In this document: piece after piece, positions 57,958-64,000 of the stretch | Layout: every line of letters starts with the position of its first letter | Position numbering within the stretch: position 1 is the first letter of the stretch | DNA from: Allopusillimonas soli | GTDB lineage: Bacteria; Pseudomonadota; Gammaproteobacteria; Burkholderiales; Burkholderiaceae_B | Assembly: GCF_004153445.1 (NCBI RefSeq) | Contig: NZ_SDQC01000002.1 | Location: 186,001 to 250,000, forward strand | Length of the DNA: 64,000 nucleotides | Direction of reading: 5' to 3' | Notes under the pieces: model-generated | Told to the model about the DNA's origin: nothing | The model's database searches: none | What the model saw: the letters and a program-made list of their open reading frames with translations, nothing else | Translations under genes and position numbers: made by a program

Positions 57958-58440
57958 ATGCCATCTTTTGATGTCGTTTCAGAGGTCGACAAGCATGAAC
58001 TCTCCAACGCCGTCGATCAGGCCAACCGCGAACTGGCCACGCGTTTCGATTTCAAGGGCACCCAAGCCGAGTTCGAACTTGAGGGCTACGTGGTAACACA
58101 GTCTGCGCCCAGCGTATTCCAGCTGAATCAGATGCTCGACATCCTGCGAGGGCGGCTTTCCGCCCGCAAGATCGACGTGCGGTGCCTGGATGTCGGCGAG
58201 GCGCTGGAAAACGTGGCCGGGGCGCGGCGCAGGATCACGGTGCGGCAGGGCCTGGAGCAGGCCGTGTCAAAGAAGCTGATAGCTCAACTGAAATCGGCCA
58301 AACTCAAGGTGGAGGCCCAGATCAACGGCGACAAGCTACGCGTCTCGGGCAAGAAACGCGATGATCTTCAGGCCGCCATGGCGATGATGCGCAAGGCCGA
58401 TGTCGATCTGCCGCTGCAGTTCAATAATTTCCGCGATTGA
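57958..58440 (+). CDS. yajQ: YajQ-family nucleotide-binding protein
   Basis: 160 residues with the family start PSFDVVSEVDKHELSNAVDQ and end LPLQFNNFRD. Two RRM-like domains are expected. YajQ relatives bind cyclic di-GMP in Xanthomonas and Pseudomonas and act as co-regulators. ATG 57958 has GGGGA upstream. Its stop abuts, with no gap, the stop of the convergent DapA-family gene. Confidence 0.95.
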   Translation: MPSFDVVSEVDKHELSNAVDQANRELATRFDFKGTQAEFELEGYVVTQSAPSVFQLNQMLDILRGRLSARKIDVRCLDVGEALENVAGARRRITVRQGLEQAVSKKLIAQLKSAKLKVEAQINGDKLRVSGKKRDDLQAAMAMMRKADVDLPLQFNNFRD

Positions 58441-59337
58441 TCACAGCGCGCCTATGTGGCGCAATACATCGCCGACTTCCGCCATGCCGGCGTCCGTCAA
58501 TGGTGCCTGCGGAGGCAGCGGCTTGCCTACGTCATAGCCCTGCAGCGTGAGCCCACCCTTTATGCAGGCGGCGAGATTGTATTTTGCGAAAGCCTGGTTC
58601 AATAGCCAGAGCCGCCGCTGCAGCGCCATGGCCTGCCCCCAGTTCTGGCCTTTGCATAACTGGTAGAGTTGAACACTCTGCGCCGGGGCCACGCATGCGG
58701 GTCCCGCCATCCAGCCCACGCCGCCTATCAGCATGACAGCGGCCGGGATGTGCGCGCTGGCCGCGAAGACCTGCATGCGCCCCTGCACGCGGTTCATGAT
58801 GGACAGCAGCCGGCCTGTATTGGACGATGCGTCCTTGATGTAGCGGATGTTGGGAATATGGCTGAGGCGCTCCAAGGTGGAGACACTGAGGTCGCTGCGC
58901 TGGAAGTTGGGATTGGTGTACAGCACGACGGGTAGCGAGGTGGCCTCGGCAATGGATTTGAAGTATTGGTAGACACCGTCGTCGTCAATGGGGAAATAGG
59001 CCTCCATGATGGCCAGTATGCCGTCCGCGCCCAGGTCTTCATAGCGGCGGGCCTGTGCCTGCGCATCCCGTATCGTGGTGGACGCCACGCCAGCCACCAC
59101 CGGCACGCGTCCCGCGGTGGCCTCAATGGCAGTTCCAACCACTTGTTCCCGCTGCGCCGCGTCCAGATAGGCGAATTCTCCGGTGGAGCCCAAAGGCGCC
59201 AAGCCATGTACGCCCGCCGTGATGAGATCCTGGCAAAGGCGGGCAAGCACCTCGCACCGGATGTTGCCCTGATCGTCCGTGGGAGAAACCAGGTAGGGAA
59301 ATACGCCGTGGAAATCCGTGTGTTGAGTCGTGGTCAT
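58441..59337 (-). CDS. Dihydrodipicolinate synthase/N-acetylneuraminate lyase family
   Basis: 298-residue TIM-barrel lyase. The pyruvate-binding GSTGEF, the Tyr in VVLYTNPNF and the Schiff-base Lys (about residue 168) in YIKDASSN are present. The sequence lacks the cues of lysine-pathway DapA, and no other lysine gene is near, so a catabolic aldolase or dehydratase is as likely. ATG 59337 has GAGG upstream. It meets yajQ end to end with no spacer. Confidence 0.88.
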   Translation of the reverse strand: MTTTQHTDFHGVFPYLVSPTDDQGNIRCEVLARLCQDLITAGVHGLAPLGSTGEFAYLDAAQREQVVGTAIEATAGRVPVVAGVASTTIRDAQAQARRYEDLGADGILAIMEAYFPIDDDGVYQYFKSIAEATSLPVVLYTNPNFQRSDLSVSTLERLSHIPNIRYIKDASSNTGRLLSIMNRVQGRMQVFAASAHIPAAVMLIGGVGWMAGPACVAPAQSVQLYQLCKGQNWGQAMALQRRLWLLNQAFAKYNLAACIKGGLTLQGYDVGKPLPPQAPLTDAGMAEVGDVLRHIGAL

Positions 59338-59395
59338 GGAAGCCTCTGGAAGGTTTGCCAAGGGTGTGGGTGCCCGGATGCTGCTGGCGGGGATT

Positions 59396-60153
59396 TCAGG
59401 GCTTGAGCCTGTATCCGGTGCGGAAAATCCAGCTTACCAGCAGAATGCATGCAAGCAGGAAAAACAAAGTCATACCCAGGCTGACCGCCACGCTGACATC
59501 GGCCTTTCCAAAAAAGCTCCAGCGAAAACCGCTGACGAGATAGACCACCGGATTGAGCAGTGTGACCTTCTGCCAGAATGGCGGCAGCATGTCGATGGAA
59601 TAAAAGCTGCCGCCCAGAAAGGTGAGTGGCGTGACAATCAACAACGGCACGAGCTGTAGTTTTTCGAAACCATCCGCCCAGATTCCAATGATGAAACCGA
59701 AAAGACTGAAGGTAAAGGCGGTCAGGAGCAGGAAGAGCAGCATCCAGGCTGGATGGTCGATCCGCAGCGGAACAAAGAATTCAGCCGTCGCGAGGATGAT
59801 GGCCGCCAGTATCAGCGACTTGGTTGCCGCGGCACCCACGTAGCTAATGGTAATTTCAAGATAGGATACAGGTGCGGAAAGGACTTCGTAGATGGTACCG
59901 GTGAACTTGGGAAAGTAAATGCCGAATGATGCATTGGAGATGCTCTGGGTGAGCAGCGACAGCATGACCAGGCCAGGTACGATGAAGGCGCCGTAGCTGA
60001 TGCCGCCGACTTCCGAAATGCGGTTGCCGATGGCGGCGCCGAATACGACAAAGTACAGCGACGTGGATATGACCGGAGCAACAAGGCTTTGCAGCAGCGT
60101 GCGCCAGGTACGTGCCATTTCGAAGGCGTAAATTGCGCGCATGGCATGCAGAT

Positions 60154-60157
<4 letters not shown>
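59396..60157 (-). CDS. yadH: ABC-2 type exporter permease, YadH-like
   Basis: 253 residues with six membrane segments. [31 protein letters not shown] and [32 protein letters not shown] follow E. coli YadH and the NodJ/DrrB group. It pairs with the YadG-like ATPase directly upstream, whose stop overlaps its ATG (ATGA). The exported substrate is not known. Confidence 0.92.
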
Positions 60158-61080
<923 letters not shown>

Positions 61081-61173
61081 GATGATTTTCCTGTGGCTCT
61101 GCGGCACAATAGCATATTCGACAACAGGGCCGGATATTGTCCAGGAGACACAGACTCCGGCCGGGAGGCGCGC

Positions 61174-62763
61174 ATGCCGGCATCCGATTTTCATACGTCT
61201 GCGCAACAAGAGCATTTCCATGCGGGGCATCCATCGCTACCTGCCTCTGATGACGCCAAGGGCTGTGCGTCGCCCGGTTTGATCGCCCTGCAGCGTCGCG
61301 ATGCTTTGCTCGATCCGCACCAGATGAGCGAGGCCGACGGCCAGGCCATTGAACAGGGCATGCCAGGCGTTGCGCTCATGGAAGCGGCGGGTGCGGCCGT
61401 TGCCAATGCCGTGGCGCGCAGATGGGCCAGGCAGAGGGTGACGGTACTATGCGGTCCAGGCAATAACGGCGGCGATGGTTTTGTCGCTGCACGCCATCTG
61501 CGTGGCGCGGGCTGGATGGTTCGCGTGGGCCTGCTGGGCGCGCGCGAAATGCTCACAGGCGATGCTGCGCATCATGCCGCACTTTGGGATGGGCCCATCG
61601 AACCGCTGTCGCCGGCGCTCCTGGAAGATGCGGGGTTGGTTGTCGATGCGCTGTTCGGCGCCGGTCTGTCACGGCCCATACAAGGCGAAGCGCAGGCCGT
61701 GCTGCGAGCGCTCGCGCGGCGCGATATCCCAGTCTGCGCCGTCGATATCCCCAGCGGCGTGGATGGCGCCAGCGGTGAAGTGCTGGGCGTAGCCGCGCCG
61801 GCCGCCTTGACAGTGACTTTCTTCCGCAAGAAACCGGGCCATCTGCTTGAGCCGGGCCGAAGCCTGTGCGGCGCGCTGCTGGTCGAAGACATTGGCATTC
61901 CAGCTTCGGTGCTCGACGCCGTGTCGCCGGCTGTTTTCGAGAATACGCCCCGGCAGTGGCTGCATGCCTACCCCTGGCCTCAGGTGCAGGGGCACAAGTA
62001 CCAGCGCGGCCACGCCATTGTGGTGGGTGGTCGTCTCATGACCGGTGCGGCCCGCCTTGCAGCCACTGCCTGCGCGCGCACGGGGGCGGGCCTTGTGACG
62101 GTGGCCGCGCCGCTCATGGCGTTTCAGATCTACGCGACGGCGCTTACGAGCGTCATGGTGCATCCTATACGCGAATCGGGATCCCTCGAAGACATTCTGG
62201 CCGATGCGCGCATCAATGCGGTAGTGGTGGGGCCCGGCGCGGGCATTTCCGACATGACGCGAAAACATGCCCTGCAGGCACTCGGCGGGGATCGCGCAGT
62301 CGTACTCGATGCCGATGCCATCAGTGTATTTGGTAGCGATGCGCAGGCCTTGTTCGATGCCATTCGCGGTCCTTGCGTACTCACGCCGCACGAAGGGGAG
62401 TTCAACCGTATTTTCCACGTGGAGGGCAGCAAACTGCAGCGGGCGCTGGATGCCGCCCGGCAAAGCGGCGCGGTGGTGGTCTATAAGGGACACGATACGG
62501 TCATCGCGGCGCCCGATGGGCGGGCCTTCATCAATACCAACGCGCCGCCGATACTGGCCACGGGCGGCACTGGCGACGTCCTGGGTGGCATGGTTGCCGG
62601 CTTGCTGGCGCAAGGCATGGATGCTTTCCTGGCGGCTGCGGCGGCAGTATGGATGCACGGCCAGGCAGCGCGACAGTTCGGTCCGGGGCTCATTGCCGAA
62701 GACCTTCCGGGGCAGATACCGCGCGTCCTGCGCAGGTTGCAGCGGGAAGCCCGCATCCTCTAG
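61174..62763 (+). CDS. nnr: Bifunctional NAD(P)H-hydrate epimerase / ADP-dependent dehydratase
   Basis: 529 residues repairing hydrated NAD(P)H. After about 45 non-conserved residues the epimerase (NnrE) domain runs to about 250 ([37 protein letters not shown]); the ribokinase-like dehydratase (NnrD) domain follows, with [25 protein letters not shown] and the catalytic [10 protein letters not shown]. This matches E. coli YjeF. ATG 61174 has GGGAGG five bases upstream; the open frame continues far upstream but lies antisense to the ABC gene. Confidence 0.95.
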   Translation: MPASDFHTSAQQEHFHAGHPSLPASDDAKGCASPGLIALQRRDALLDPHQMSEADGQAIEQGMPGVALMEAAGAAVANAVARRWARQRVTVLCGPGNNGGDGFVAARHLRGAGWMVRVGLLGAREMLTGDAAHHAALWDGPIEPLSPALLEDAGLVVDALFGAGLSRPIQGEAQAVLRALARRDIPVCAVDIPSGVDGASGEVLGVAAPAALTVTFFRKKPGHLLEPGRSLCGALLVEDIGIPASVLDAVSPAVFENTPRQWLHAYPWPQVQGHKYQRGHAIVVGGRLMTGAARLAATACARTGAGLVTVAAPLMAFQIYATALTSVMVHPIRESGSLEDILADARINAVVVGPGAGISDMTRKHALQALGGDRAVVLDADAISVFGSDAQALFDAIRGPCVLTPHEGEFNRIFHVEGSKLQRALDAARQSGAVVVYKGHDTVIAAPDGRAFINTNAPPILATGGTGDVLGGMVAGLLAQGMDAFLAAAAAVWMHGQAARQFGPGLIAEDLPGQIPRVLRRLQREARIL

Positions 62764-62824
62764 GCGCTTGCTCAAGAGGTTACACTTCAGTCTGTTTACC
62801 CCTTGGCAGTCGCCCGATCATGTT

Positions 62825-64000
<1,176 letters not shown>

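Noticed and set aside
62267-62824. Upstream extension of the HAD gene, giving a 469-codon frame
   Set aside because: It overlaps the NnrD domain in another frame and has no family pattern; the HAD motif DFDDTL begins nine residues after ATG 62825.

Overview
The window reads as chromosomal DNA of a GC-rich betaproteobacterium, most likely Burkholderiales close to Alcaligenaceae (Bordetella, Achromobacter, Pusillimonas type). This is inferred from a Bug-family (tripartite tricarboxylate) solute receptor, many LysR regulators, the purL, guaB and guaA sequences, and abundant Tat-like leaders. No rRNA, tRNA or CRISPR array was found by reading.

Layout. 1-13.8 kb is core: the end of a 2-oxoacid dehydrogenase E2 gene and its E3 (lpd), an alpha/beta hydrolase, a PHP phosphoesterase, greB, purL, guaB, an MFS/hydrolase pair on the minus strand, and guaA. 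Purine synthesis (purL, guaB, guaA) is the main theme. 13.8-22.2 kb is an accessory mosaic just downstream of guaA, a known island insertion point. It holds an antitoxin with a gutted PIN toxin, a repeat resembling the guaA 3' end, a truncated group II intron behind a terminator, a frameshifted gene, AbiEi with a decapitated AbiEii, KAP-ATPase and FitAB remnants, an HSL esterase/TetR pair with double operators, a VOC stub, an intact PemK/MazF-type toxin-antitoxin pair, and a thioredoxin-reductase-like protein facing an Rrf2 regulator.

22.2-43.5 kb is metabolic and transport accessory DNA. A Bug receptor and a divergent LysR sit next to an unusual fusion of an ADP-forming acyl-CoA synthetase with DUF1254 and DUF1214 domains. 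Next comes a TonB receptor translationally coupled to an exported isonitrile-hydratase-like DJ-1 protein, with a GlxA-type regulator and RidA. A metallo-beta-lactamase-fold hydrolase, a large winged-helix/ATPase/TPR regulator, a LysR, a Tat-exported hydrolase, a second TonB receptor and a KefC-like antiporter follow.

43.5-47.5 kb is a compact five-gene alkylation-repair run on the minus strand (Ogt, oxygenase, AlkB, Ada, oxygenase). Its Ada has lost three of four zinc cysteines. 47.5-64 kb returns to ordinary genes: pcp, an SDR, transporters, a LysR/class II aldolase/MHS transporter cluster, EamA/Lrp, DUF72, an acyl-CoA ligase, yajQ, a DapA-family lyase, the YadGH-type ABC exporter, nnr, a HAD phosphatase and the start of tadA.

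The strongest candidates for something undescribed are the synthetase-DUF1254-DUF1214 fusion with its shared CTTATAAA motifs, the receptor/exported isonitrile-hydratase pair, and the alkylation-repair cluster with two paired dioxygenases and a degenerate Ada. All functional links are inferences from sequence and context.
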